A stretch of DNA of 13,193 bases from Pseudolabrys sp. (GCA_019246455.1 JAFAQJ010000414.1:1-13193), one strand, 5' to 3'; counted from the stretch's first letter, positions 1 to 9,691 are shown. Notes: generated from the sequence alone by a model not told the origin. Numbers and translations are program-made.

Positions 1-2195
<2,195 letters not shown>

Positions 2196-2527
2196 CTTGT
2201 GCGCGCTCCTTCGGCGGAAATCGGCGGCGATGGGGCATGTTGGCCGCACCGCTGGCTTGAGATTCGGCTCGGTCCTGCCGGACGCGGCGTATGCCACGGG
2301 CGTGGCACCCTGAAAGTCGCGCGGCAGAACGGGGGGCAATCCCGGTTTTTCAAACCATAATTCCGTCCCTGCCGCAATGCACCTTGTCGACGAGCGGGAG
2401 TCAGGAAACGCGCGAATTATTTCCCTTTCTTGACATCCGCGCTTGGCCGTGACCCAACCACGCCGGATAGAGTGCTTGGTCGGATGGCGATTCGTGGGCG
2501 GGAATCGCCCTCGACCCAGAGGATGGA
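2196..2527. promoter_or_regulatory. Divergent intergenic region between ctaC and the IalB-like gene
   Basis: This 332-bp gap must hold promoters for ctaC (leftward) and the IalB-like gene (rightward). No coding sequence is convincing: the long leftward frame through it is only the unused upstream extension of ctaC. A TTGACA hexamer stands at 2430-2435 on the plus strand, but no good -10 box follows at 16-18 nt. A perfect 6-bp stem with a 4-base loop lies at 2292-2307 in the ctaC leader. The part around 2340-2430 is richer in A/T than the flanks, as expected for a promoter region. I cannot assign transcription starts. Confidence 0.5.
2292..2307 (-). other. Hairpin in the ctaC leader
   Basis: TGCCAC and GTGGCA form a perfect 6-bp stem around a 4-base loop, about 97 nt upstream of the ctaC ATG. 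There is no T-run after it on either strand, so it is not an intrinsic terminator. It could be a protein-binding dyad or leader structure, or chance in GC-rich DNA. Confidence 0.25.
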
Positions 2528-3040
2528 ATGATAGGCTTTTTCCGCCACCATTTGACGCCGATTGTGGCAGCGGCCGTCCTCGCATCTTGCTTTAGCGCCA
2601 CCGCCCTCGCCCAGGGGGCGGTGCGGTCGGTCCATCAGGATTGGCAAATTCGCTGCGACACGCCGCCCGGAGCCAAAAGCGAGCAGTGCGCGCTGATCCA
2701 GGCCGTCACGGCCGAAGACCGGGCCAATGTCGGTCTGACCGTGATCGTCCTCAAAACCGCGGACGCCAAGTCCCGGCTCATGCGCGTTGTGGCGCCTTTG
2801 GGCGTGCTTCTGCCGTCCGGCCTAGGGCTTAAGATCGATAACGCCGACATTGGCCGTGCAGGGTTCGTGCGGTGCCTGCCAAACGGCTGCATCGCCGAGG
2901 TCGTCATGGACGACGAGCTGATTAAAAAGCTCCGCACCGGCCAGACCGCAACCTTCATCATTTTCCAGACGCCGGAAGAGGGCATCGGCTTTCCGATGAG
3001 CCTCAAAGGATTCGGCGAGGGCTACGACAAACTGCCGTAG
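2528..3040 (+). CDS. Secreted IalB-family (invasion-associated locus B) protein
   Basis: This is a 170-aa periplasmic protein of the IalB family, named after the Bartonella protein linked to erythrocyte invasion; in free-living relatives its role is not settled. A signal peptide spans residues 1-28 (hydrophobic core from about 10, cleavage after ALA). The mature part has four cysteines, Cys43/Cys54 and Cys116/Cys121, the pattern expected for two disulfides, and a VVAPLGVLLPSGLGLKID segment typical of the family. ATG at 2528 is preceded by AGAGGA about 4 nt upstream. It is divergent from ctaC and upstream of the autotransporter. The name should not be read as evidence of virulence. Confidence 0.88.
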   Translation: MIGFFRHHLTPIVAAAVLASCFSATALAQGAVRSVHQDWQIRCDTPPGAKSEQCALIQAVTAEDRANVGLTVIVLKTADAKSRLMRVVAPLGVLLPSGLGLKIDNADIGRAGFVRCLPNGCIAEVVMDDELIKKLRTGQTATFIIFQTPEEGIGFPMSLKGFGEGYDKLP

Positions 3041-3056
3041 TCGTTACGACGTTTTT
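3040..3056 (+). terminator. Weak intrinsic terminator candidate after the IalB-like gene
   Basis: GTCG-TTA-CGAC forms a 4-bp hairpin that starts at the last base of the stop codon. It is followed after one G by five T. The stem is very short, so termination would be inefficient; the T-run placement is the main argument for it. Confidence 0.3.
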
Positions 3057-3088
3057 ATGCCGCTTAGCGGGTGCCGGTTTACCGTCGG

Positions 3089-3096
3089 TTAACCAT
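3089..3096 (+). promoter_or_regulatory. CtrA-type half-site (TTAACCAT) upstream of the autotransporter
   Basis: TTAACCAT matches the half-site bound by the alphaproteobacterial cell-cycle regulator CtrA, 45-79 bp upstream of the autotransporter start depending on the start used. The full TTAA-N7-TTAA form is not present. An 8-base match in a roughly 100-bp upstream region is suggestive only. Confidence 0.3.
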
Positions 3097-3140
3097 AAAA
3101 GTCCAAGCCTTATGCCGCATTACGATACGCGGCGGGCTGG

Positions 3141-6100
3141 ATGCTCCTTTTGCAGGTGGGGACTGCGGTGGCGCGCCGTTGCGCGCGGACGCTGTTGCGC
3201 GTCCTCGTGGCCACCGTTTTCACATTCTGGCTGACACAAACCGCACTCGCGCAGTTCACGATCACACTGCAACCGAACACGCTGCCACCGGCGACGAATG
3301 GCACGGCGTACAACCAAATCGTCACCGCGGTTGGCGGCAACGCACCCTACACTTTCAATTTGTTGTCCGGTTCGCTGCCCGCCGGGCTCATACTCGACAG
3401 CGACGGCACGTTGCACGGCACGCCGAGCGGCAGCGGCTCTTCGACATTCCAGATTCAAGCAACCGACAACGGCGGCAATACCGGCTTCCGTACTTACACC
3501 ATGAGTGTCGGTACTCCCGGCGGCATGTCGATCAACCCCGGTAGTTTGCCGAACGGATCGCAAGGCGTCGCTTACAACCAGACCGTCTCTGGAAGCGGCG
3601 GCACCGGGCCTTACACGTTCTCTCTTGGCGGCGGGTCATTGCCGACCGGTCTCTCGCTCAACGGCAGCACCGGCGCCATCACCGGTACTCCGACCACAGC
3701 CGGACCATTCAGCTTTACGATCGACGGACAGGACAGCGCGGGTAACACCGGCAGTCGTAACTACACCATCAATATCGGCGGCAACATTCTCACGGTAAAT
3801 CCGGCGTCACTGTCGAACGGCACCCAAGGCGTGGCCTACAATCAGACTGTCAGCGCGAGCGGTGGCACTGGGCCTTACACATTTTCGGTGTCGTCCGGCT
3901 CGCTGCCAACCGGCCTGTCGCTCAACGGCGGCACTGGTGACATCACGGGCACGCCAACGACCCCGGGCGCATACTCCTTCACCATTCGCGCGCTCGACAG
4001 CGTCAACAACACAGGCACGCGTTCTTATACCGTCAACATCGGCAGCAACATCCTGACCGTCAATCCGGGCTCGCCTTTACCAAATGGGACGAGAGGCCAA
4101 TCCTACGGCGCGACGTTCACCGCGAGTGGCGGCACAGGGCCTTATACATTCGCGCGCACCGCCGGCGCGCTGCCGCCCGGGATGAGTCTGGCGGCCAACG
4201 GCGCGCTGAGTGGCACACCGAGCGCGGCTGGCACATTCTCGTTCGATGTCACCGCGACCGACACCTTGTTCAACACCGGCACGCGCTCCTATTCGCTGAC
4301 GATCGATCCGGCCCCGCTGACCATCAATCCGACCAGCATTCCGAATGGCGTCGTGGGCACGGCCTACAGCCAGACCTTCGTCGCCAGCAACGGCACCGCG
4401 CCCTATAGCTATGCGGTGATCGCCGGTTCGTTGCCCCCTGGACTTGCGCTCAACGGCGGCACCGGCGCGTTAACCGGCACGCCGACGACGTCTGGTCCCT
4501 ATAGCTTCACGATCCAGGGCACCGATGCGACGCCAATCACCGGTAGCCGCAGCTACTCGATGCAGGTCGGCTCCAACATCCTGACGATCAATCCGGCAAC
4601 GCTACCGTCGGGCACGCGCAACCTGCCCTACAACCAAACCGTCACTGCAAGCGGCGGCACCGGGCCATACACTTACGCCGTCACAGCGGGCGCTCTGCCC
4701 GTAGGTCTCGCGCTCAACACCAGCACCGGCGCGATCACCGGAACGCCTACTGGCTCCGGCTCGTCCACCTTCACGATCACCGCGACGGATTCGCTCGCGA
4801 ACGTCGGCAGCCGGCCGTACACAGTCAACATCGGCACGGCCACGCTGACGGTGAATCCATCCGCCCTCCCCGCACCGATCGCTGGGCGGCCCTACAGCAC
4901 CACCGTCACCGCGACCGGCGGCACCGCGCCGTACACCTTCTCGATTTCTGCCGGCACGTTGCCTGCCGGATTGACGCTCAACGCCAATACCGGTGTCATC
5001 AGCGGCACGCCCGGCACATTCACCGGCGCGTCGTTCACGGTGCAGGCGACCGACATCAACGGCAATATCGGCACCCGCGCCTTCACGATGACCGCGCGCG
5101 CCGACCCGGCGCTCGATCCCGAGGTACAAGGCCTAATCGCCGCGCAAGTCGCAGCGTCGCAACGCTTCGCTACCACGCAGATCGATAATGTCAGCCAGCA
5201 CCTCGCCTCGCTGCATGACGGCTTCAATCCGTGCTCGGTCAATTTCGGCATCGCACCGCCGATCGACCGTTCGTCGTCGCAAGGCTATCAGCTGCAGGGT
5301 TTCGATCAGTACGGCCGGCCGGTCTATGCGCAGCAGCCCGCTGCGCCGCGCTCGGGCAGTTCGGATTGTGCTTCCGGCTGGGCGTCGCAAATGGCGCTGT
5401 GGACCGCCGGCGCGTTCCAGTTCGGCTCAACGACACCGAACGGCGTCTCGTCCAATAACAAATTCCTGTCTGGCGGACTGAGCGGCGGGGTCGACTGGAA
5501 GCTGATGGAGGGCGCAATCGTCGGTCTCGCGCTCGGCTACGGCGCCGATCGCAGCGACATCGGCTCCAATGGCACACGCAGCGATGCGACGAGCATCAGC
5601 GGGACGCTCTACGCGAGCTTAAGGCCATTCGACCCATTCTTCCTGGATGTCGCCGCAGGTTATGGCACGCTCGACTTCGACAACCGCCGTTTCGTCACCG
5701 GTGAAGGCAGCAATGTCGGCGGCAAGCGCAAGGGCTCCTACTGGTTCGGCTCGGCGACCGCGAGCTTCGAGCTGGGCCGCCGCGACGTTTACAAGCTCGC
5801 TCCCTACGTCAAAGCTGATTTCACGTCCGCAACACTCGACGACTATTCGGAAACCGGCGCGAGTGCCCAGCTCCTGAGCTACGACAAAATGACGGCGAGT
5901 TCGACATCCGTCGGCGTCGGATTGCGCGGCTCAATCGATGTGCCGGTGAGCTTCGGCACGCTGACCCCGACCGCCCGCGTGGAATACAAAGAGATCATGC
6001 AAGATGGCTACAGCCAGAATATGTATTACGCCGACCTCGGACCGGCGGCGGGCTCGGCGTTCGGCCAACCTTCGACCGTAAAGAACATGACGACTGTCGC

Positions 6101-6221
6101 TCTGGGGCTGAACGCCCGAGCCTTCGGCGGCATGATGGTCGCTCTCGAATACGGCTTCATGTTCGGCAGCGACGCCTATAAAGCGCAGAGCATCCGCGCC
6201 GCGCTCCGGGTGCCGTTCTAG
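3141..6221 (+). CDS. Autotransporter with seven Ig-like repeats and a C-terminal beta-barrel
   Basis: This is a 1026-aa type V-like secreted surface protein. Residues 15-37 give the signal-peptide core, with cleavage after ALA-Q at 37. Residues 38-656 are seven repeats of 87-91 aa, each with the pattern LxxxxLPxG..GxxYxxxxxxxGGxxPYxF....LPxGLxLxxxxGxxxGTP......FTxxxxD, matching putative Ig (He_PIG, cadherin-like) domains. Residues 657-695 look like an amphipathic helix that would sit in the barrel pore. A linker with Cys698 and Cys743 follows. About 745-1026 is a barrel of alternating strands ending in Phe, as outer-membrane proteins do. I kept ATG 3141 but it gives a long n-region; GTG at 3168, preceded by AGGTGGGG, gives a more normal signal peptide. 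The passenger would face the cell exterior, plausibly in adhesion; the ligand is unknown. No terminator separates it from tldD. Confidence 0.85.
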   Translation: MLLLQVGTAVARRCARTLLRVLVATVFTFWLTQTALAQFTITLQPNTLPPATNGTAYNQIVTAVGGNAPYTFNLLSGSLPAGLILDSDGTLHGTPSGSGSSTFQIQATDNGGNTGFRTYTMSVGTPGGMSINPGSLPNGSQGVAYNQTVSGSGGTGPYTFSLGGGSLPTGLSLNGSTGAITGTPTTAGPFSFTIDGQDSAGNTGSRNYTINIGGNILTVNPASLSNGTQGVAYNQTVSASGGTGPYTFSVSSGSLPTGLSLNGGTGDITGTPTTPGAYSFTIRALDSVNNTGTRSYTVNIGSNILTVNPGSPLPNGTRGQSYGATFTASGGTGPYTFARTAGALPPGMSLAANGALSGTPSAAGTFSFDVTATDTLFNTGTRSYSLTIDPAPLTINPTSIPNGVVGTAYSQTFVASNGTAPYSYAVIAGSLPPGLALNGGTGALTGTPTTSGPYSFTIQGTDATPITGSRSYSMQVGSNILTINPATLPSGTRNLPYNQTVTASGGTGPYTYAVTAGALPVGLALNTSTGAITGTPTGSGSSTFTITATDSLANVGSRPYTVNIGTATLTVNPSALPAPIAGRPYSTTVTATGGTAPYTFSISAGTLPAGLTLNANTGVISGTPGTFTGASFTVQATDINGNIGTRAFTMTARADPALDPEVQGLIAAQVAASQRFATTQIDNVSQHLASLHDGFNPCSVNFGIAPPIDRSSSQGYQLQGFDQYGRPVYAQQPAAPRSGSSDCASGWASQMALWTAGAFQFGSTTPNGVSSNNKFLSGGLSGGVDWKLMEGAIVGLALGYGADRSDIGSNGTRSDATSISGTLYASLRPFDPFFLDVAAGYGTLDFDNRRFVTGEGSNVGGKRKGSYWFGSATASFELGRRDVYKLAPYVKADFTSATLDDYSETGASAQLLSYDKMTASSTSVGVGLRGSIDVPVSFGTLTPTARVEYKEIMQDGYSQNMYYADLGPAAGSAFGQPSTVKNMTTVALGLNARAFGGMMVALEYGFMFGSDAYKAQSIRAALRVPF
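3252..5108 (+). repeat. Seven tandem Ig-like repeat units of about 261-273 bp
   Basis: Unit boundaries by protein alignment are about 3252-3524, 3525-3785, 3786-4049, 4050-4316, 4317-4577, 4578-4841 and 4842-5108. The core GGTGPYT or a close variant recurs in units 2-7; unit 1 has GGNAPYT. At DNA level the same residues are spelled with different synonymous codons, for example ggcaccgggccttacacg, ggcactgggccttacaca and ggcacagggccttataca. Units 2 and 3 look most alike. This is protein-level repetition inside one gene, not a non-coding satellite. Confidence 0.9.
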
Positions 6222-6272
6222 CCCCTCGCACAATCGCCGCTCTGTTCCTATGTTGTGGGATCGGAGCAGGAC

Positions 6273-7694
6273 ATGGACAAAGCCCTCACCTCCTTGATCG
6301 ACCGCAGCGGGCTCGATCCTGCGCGCGTCGAGACGTTGATCGCGCGTGGCCTCGAAGGCGCCGATGACGGGGAACTCTTTCTCGAATATCGCCAGTCGGA
6401 AGGACTGACGTTCGACAATGGCCGCCTCAAGCAGGCAACCTACGACACCGCGCAAGGTTTCGGCCTGCGCGCCGTCAAAGACGAAGCGGTCGGCTACGCC
6501 CACGCCTCCGACATTTCCGAGGCGGCTGTCGCCCGCGCCGCGGAGGCGGTGCGCGCCGTCAAAGGCGGACACAGCGGCACTTACGCTGACCCACCCGGCC
6601 GCACCAACCGTAGGCTCTATAGCGACGACAATCCGCTCGGCGAGCCGGCCTTCGAGGCCAAGGTGAAGCTGCTCGAAGAGATCGACGCCTATGCACGCGC
6701 GAAGGACCCGCGCGTGCGCCAAGTGTCGGCTTCGCTGGGTGCCACCTGGCAGGTCGTCGAAATCTTGCGCGCTGACGGTGAAATCTACCGCGACGTGCGG
6801 CCGCTAGTGCGGCTCAACGTGTCGGTCGTGTGCGGCGAAGGCGACCGGCAGGAAACCGGCAGCCACGGTTTCGGCGGCCGCGAAGGATATCAGCGCTTCA
6901 TCGATCCCACCGCGTGGCGCAACGCCGTCGACGAGGCCGTGCGTCAGGCGACGGTCAACCTCAAGGCCGTGCCCGCTCCGGCCGGTGAGATGGATGTCGT
7001 GCTCGGTCCCGGCTGGCCCGGCGTGATGCTACATGAAGCGGTCGGCCACGGTCTCGAGGGCGACTTCAATCGCAAGAAAACCTCGGCCTTTGCCGGCCTG
7101 ATCGGCCAGCGCGTCGCCGCAAAAGGCGTGACGGTCGTCGACGACGGCACGATCTCGTCGCGTCGTGGTTCGCTGTCGATCGATGACGAGGGCACGCCGA
7201 CCAACCGCACTACCTTGATCGAAGACGGCATCCTGGTCGGCTATATGCAGGACCGGCAGAACGCCCGTCTCATGGACATGAAGCCGACCGGCAATGGTCG
7301 GCGCGAAAGCCACGCTCATGTGCCGATGCCGCGCATGACCAACACCACCATGCTGGCTGGCGACAAACCGCGCGAGGAAATCATCGCGTCGGTGAAGAAC
7401 GGTCTCTATGCCGTCAATTTCGGCGGTGGCCAGGTCGACATCACGTCCGGCAAATACGTGTTTCAGTGCACCGAGGCCTACAAGATCGAGAACGGCAAGG
7501 TGGCCGCCCCGGTCAAGGGCGCGATGCTGATCGGCAATGGGCCGACCGATTTGCACCGCATTTCCATGATCGGTAACGACTTCGCCCTCGATCCGGGCAT
7601 CGGCACCTGCGGCAAGAACGGCCAGGGCGTGCCGGTCGGCGTCGGGCAGCCGTCGCTACGGATGGACAAGATCACCGTCGGCGGCACGGCATAA
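6273..7694 (+). CDS. tldD: TldD-type zinc metalloprotease
   Basis: This is a 473-aa protein of the TldD/PmbA (U62 peptidase) family. In E. coli, TldD with TldE forms a heterodimer that degrades unfolded peptides and processes modified peptides such as microcin B17 and the CcdA antitoxin. The zinc motif HEAVGH is at 254-259 (His254, Glu255, His258) and the third ligand Cys446 lies in GTCGKNGQG near the C-terminus; these match E. coli His262, His266 and Cys454. I start at ATG 6273 because GGAG lies 6 nt upstream; an in-frame GTG at 6255 would add six residues with no support. It lies 51 bp after the autotransporter and 15 bp before the signal peptidase gene, so it is probably co-transcribed with the latter. 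The partner tldE/pmbA is not in the window. Confidence 0.95.
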   Translation: MDKALTSLIDRSGLDPARVETLIARGLEGADDGELFLEYRQSEGLTFDNGRLKQATYDTAQGFGLRAVKDEAVGYAHASDISEAAVARAAEAVRAVKGGHSGTYADPPGRTNRRLYSDDNPLGEPAFEAKVKLLEEIDAYARAKDPRVRQVSASLGATWQVVEILRADGEIYRDVRPLVRLNVSVVCGEGDRQETGSHGFGGREGYQRFIDPTAWRNAVDEAVRQATVNLKAVPAPAGEMDVVLGPGWPGVMLHEAVGHGLEGDFNRKKTSAFAGLIGQRVAAKGVTVVDDGTISSRRGSLSIDDEGTPTNRTTLIEDGILVGYMQDRQNARLMDMKPTGNGRRESHAHVPMPRMTNTTMLAGDKPREEIIASVKNGLYAVNFGGGQVDITSGKYVFQCTEAYKIENGKVAAPVKGAMLIGNGPTDLHRISMIGNDFALDPGIGTCGKNGQGVPVGVGQPSLRMDKITVGGTA

Positions 7695-7709
7695 ACAACG
7701 GAGTCTACG

Positions 7710-8456
7710 ATGCTTCCCCACGTCCGCCGATGGCTACGTAGTGCCATCGAGATCGCTGTCATTGTTCTGATCGTCGCGGTGACGCGCACCGCGCTCGCTG
7801 AGCCGTTTTACGTGCCGTCGGCATCGATGGAGCCGACGCTCTTGATCGGCGATGAACTTCTCGCGCTGAAATATCCTTACGGCTATAGCGCCGCTTCGCT
7901 CCCCGCCCCCATTTCGATCCCCGATCGAGGCCGTATCTTTGCGGCGTTACCCGAGCGTGGCGACATCGTCGTGTTCCGCTGGCCCGGCGACCGCTCGCAA
8001 GTCTGGGTCAAGCGCGTCATTGGCTTGCCGGGCGACCACATCGAACTGCGCAACGGACAGGTCATCATCAATAGTGTCGCCGCGAAGCTTGAGCCGGACG
8101 GCAATAGTGCCGCTCAGACCGAACGGGGCCAATTTCCGGCGGCGCGCTATGTCGAAACGCTGCCCAACAATCGCCGGCACATGATCTACAAACTCTCGAA
8201 CCACGGTCCGCTCGACAACATGGCGGACACCGTGGTGCCGCCCGGCCATCTCTTCGTGATGGGCGACAATCGTGACGATTCCGCCGATAGCCGCGTGCCG
8301 CTGCGCGACGGCGGCGTCGGTTTGTTGCCTGCCGACAACCTAGTCGGCCGCATCAACGGCATCATCGGCTCGCTCGATCTCGGCGTGACGAAAGAGCCAC
8401 TCTGGAAATGGCCGTCGGGTCTGCGCTTCGCGCGATTCTTCAGCGCGGTGCAGTAA
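7710..8456 (+). CDS. lepB: Signal peptidase I
   Basis: This 248-aa inner-membrane protease cleaves Sec and Tat signal peptides. It has one N-terminal membrane segment (about 11-30) and then a periplasmic catalytic domain. Catalytic Ser39 lies in PSASMEPTL and general-base Lys101 in KRVIGLPGD. The C-terminal box reads GDNRDDSADSR (185-195), where many homologues have GDNRDNSxDSR. ATG 7710 has GGAG 8 nt upstream. It follows tldD by 15 bp in a likely operon and converges with the PAN-domain gene, with only 3 bp between stops. The usual alphaproteobacterial lepB sits beside rnc and era, so this tldD-linked copy may be an additional signal peptidase; the window cannot show whether another exists. 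Confidence 0.95.
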   Translation: MLPHVRRWLRSAIEIAVIVLIVAVTRTALAEPFYVPSASMEPTLLIGDELLALKYPYGYSAASLPAPISIPDRGRIFAALPERGDIVVFRWPGDRSQVWVKRVIGLPGDHIELRNGQVIINSVAAKLEPDGNSAAQTERGQFPAARYVETLPNNRRHMIYKLSNHGPLDNMADTVVPPGHLFVMGDNRDDSADSRVPLRDGGVGLLPADNLVGRINGIIGSLDLGVTKEPLWKWPSGLRFARFFSAVQ

Positions 8457-8459
8457 TGT

Positions 8460-9002
8460 CTAGCGCACGACGCCCGAGATGCAGCACGGCTTGTGTCGCG
8501 GCCGCTTGATCTCGCTCTTGAGATAACAGCGTGCGCCGGCGCTGATGTAACCCGGCCTCACATATGTCCAGGCGCGGCATTTATTATCGCCGTCGCACTC
8601 GGCCTTGCAGCTCGCGCCCTCCGGATCGGTTTTGACGTCGAGGCTCTTGTAGTCGCCGCCCGGGCGGTCGATCGAAAATTCGATCGCTCCGGTACGGGGC
8701 TCGACGACGCCAGCGCCGCGCACGCCTGACACGCAGCAATTGTCCTCCTTGCGCGGCGTGACCTGATTCTTGAGCCAGCAGACCGGATCCGGGCGGTTCG
8801 GGCCTGGATAAGAAAAGCTCCAGGCGCGACATCGGCTTTCGCGCTCGCAGCGCGCCGCGCACGCGGCTGGATCGCCGGTGCGGACCTGGAAATTGGTGGA
8901 GTCACCGCCGGGGCGGTCGAAACCGATCTGCGCGCTGGCCGGCGTCACAGCAGCCACAATCGCGACGATCATAGCGCCGATCAGAAGCCTGCCATTCCGC
9001 AT
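8460..9002 (-). CDS. Secreted protein with two tandem PAN/Apple-like modules
   Basis: This is a 180-aa exported protein of unknown function. Residues 1-24 are a signal peptide (cleavage after ASA). Two homologous modules follow, about 25-95 and 107-179. Each starts with a DRPGGD motif and has six cysteines in the same order: 48, 52, 58, 75, 89, 90 and 132, 136, 142, 159, 173, 174. Shared motifs are CRAW, C(W/Y)LK and CC(V/I)SGV. This is the pattern of PAN/Apple-type disulfide domains, which often bind protein or carbohydrate. ATG at 9002 has only a modest upstream purine stretch (GAGGCAGG, 5 nt away). It converges with lepB. With only 12 cysteines in the mature chain, all may be paired; the ligand is unknown. 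Confidence 0.82.
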   Translation of the reverse strand: MRNGRLLIGAMIVAIVAAVTPASAQIGFDRPGGDSTNFQVRTGDPAACAARCERESRCRAWSFSYPGPNRPDPVCWLKNQVTPRKEDNCCVSGVRGAGVVEPRTGAIEFSIDRPGGDYKSLDVKTDPEGASCKAECDGDNKCRAWTYVRPGYISAGARCYLKSEIKRPRHKPCCISGVVR

Positions 9003-9109
9003 CCGCGCCTGCCTCGTGCCCGCTGCATCCTAACGCAGCGGCATGCCATTGTGCACACGCAGGTCGCGTGGCCCACATCTCAGATATTTGTGATGGGAAA
9101 ACCTCAATA

Positions 9110-9147
9110 TTAAAACTCGTGCGCCCGCCGGACGGGCCGGCGGGCGC
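9110..9147 (-). terminator. Intrinsic terminator for the DUF1127 transcript
   Basis: On the minus strand a perfect 11-bp GC-rich stem (GCGCCCGCCGG with its complement, 5-base loop) is followed by ACGAG and then a T-rich stretch, TTTTAATATT. The T-run starts late, so efficiency is uncertain. No gene reads into it from the other strand. Confidence 0.5.
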
Positions 9148-9213
9148 AGGATCCGGACGCGAGAGGGGATTTCGCTGTTCGGATCGAGCGGCCGGTGAGA
9201 GGGACCGGCCGCT
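9121..9213 (-). ncRNA. Candidate structured RNA: three adjacent hairpins after the DUF1127 gene
   Basis: Read on the minus strand from 13 nt after the DUF1127 stop, three hairpins are packed almost without gaps. The first (9187-9213) has a perfect 10-bp stem and a 7-base loop CCCTCTC. The second (9150-9185) has outer stem GATCCG/CGGATC and inner stem GCGA/TCGC, with loop AATCCCCTC. The third (9121-9147) has a perfect 11-bp stem and loop CCCGT. In Rhodobacter, the CcsR/'cuckoo' small RNAs are processed from the 3' UTR of a DUF1127 gene and carry C/U-rich anti-Shine-Dalgarno loops. The position and loop type are seen here; the relationship is my inference, and the exact CCUCCUCCC motif is absent. 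Confidence 0.5.
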
Positions 9214-9225
9214 ATTTCGTTGAGC

Positions 9226-9591
9226 TCAAACCGCCTGCCGAGCCGGACGCTCCAGGCAGGCCCGCTTGATGAGCAATTCGCGCTGCGCGCTCGCCGGCAT
9301 CACTAGGCGCAGTTCACTGGTGCGATAGAGCCGGCGTTCGAGCGCGCGCTCGCGCAGCAATGCGGTCGGGTCTTCCCAGAACGGCTCGGAAAACGCGTCA
9401 CGCACATCGGCGCGACTAATGCCCATATCGGCCAGCATGCGGCCATCGAGACCGGCCAAAGCGCGGCACTGCGCACGATGACGGCGCGCCTGGGCAAATG
9501 CTTTGAGCCAACCGCCCAGAATGGCGATGACCGGTGCCAAAGCCCGAGCCGGAGCCGCGGCGCCGATCGGAACCAGGGGATAAGTGCGCAT
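9226..9591 (-). CDS. DUF1127 domain protein
   Basis: This is a 121-aa basic protein. Residues about 28-70 match the DUF1127 core: an arginine-rich helix (QARRHRAQCRALAGL), then LDGRMLADMGISRADVRD. Many DUF1127 proteins are only about 45-75 aa, so this is a longer type with a C-terminal Arg/Leu-rich helix at about 77-112. Some small DUF1127 proteins in alphaproteobacteria (CcaF1 of Rhodobacter, for example) act as RNA-binding factors and others affect metabolism; no function can be assigned here. ATG 9591 has AAGGAG 8 nt upstream, a strong ribosome site. It is divergent from the LysR gene with LysR-type boxes between them, and structured RNA follows it. Confidence 0.85.
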   Translation of the reverse strand: MRTYPLVPIGAAAPARALAPVIAILGGWLKAFAQARRHRAQCRALAGLDGRMLADMGISRADVRDAFSEPFWEDPTALLRERALERRLYRTSELRLVMPASAQRELLIKRACLERPARQAV

Positions 9592-9691
9592 GATTAGTCT
9601 CCTTCAAAAGCAACGATTCAGGCCCACAAAATGGGCCCAAACCGCGGGTCGAGCCACCCGATAACCCCACCCGAATCCCGTGAGCCAGATG

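Noticed and set aside
2430..2435. TTGACA as the -35 box of the IalB-like gene
   Set aside because: No acceptable -10 hexamer follows at 16-18 bp, so it is mentioned only as part of the intergenic region.
2196..2585. N-terminal extension of ctaC by 130 residues
   Set aside because: The extension is low-complexity and unconserved, overlaps the divergent gene, and sits before a clear ribosome site and signal peptide at 2195.
3252..5108. Regularly spaced repeats as a possible CRISPR or satellite array
   Set aside because: The period is about 264 bp, the repeat holds at protein level with reading frame kept, and there are no short identical repeats with unique spacers.
5931..6722. 263-codon minus-strand frame across the autotransporter end and tldD start
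   Set aside because: It is antisense to two well-supported genes, has no visible family motif, and bridges their boundary.
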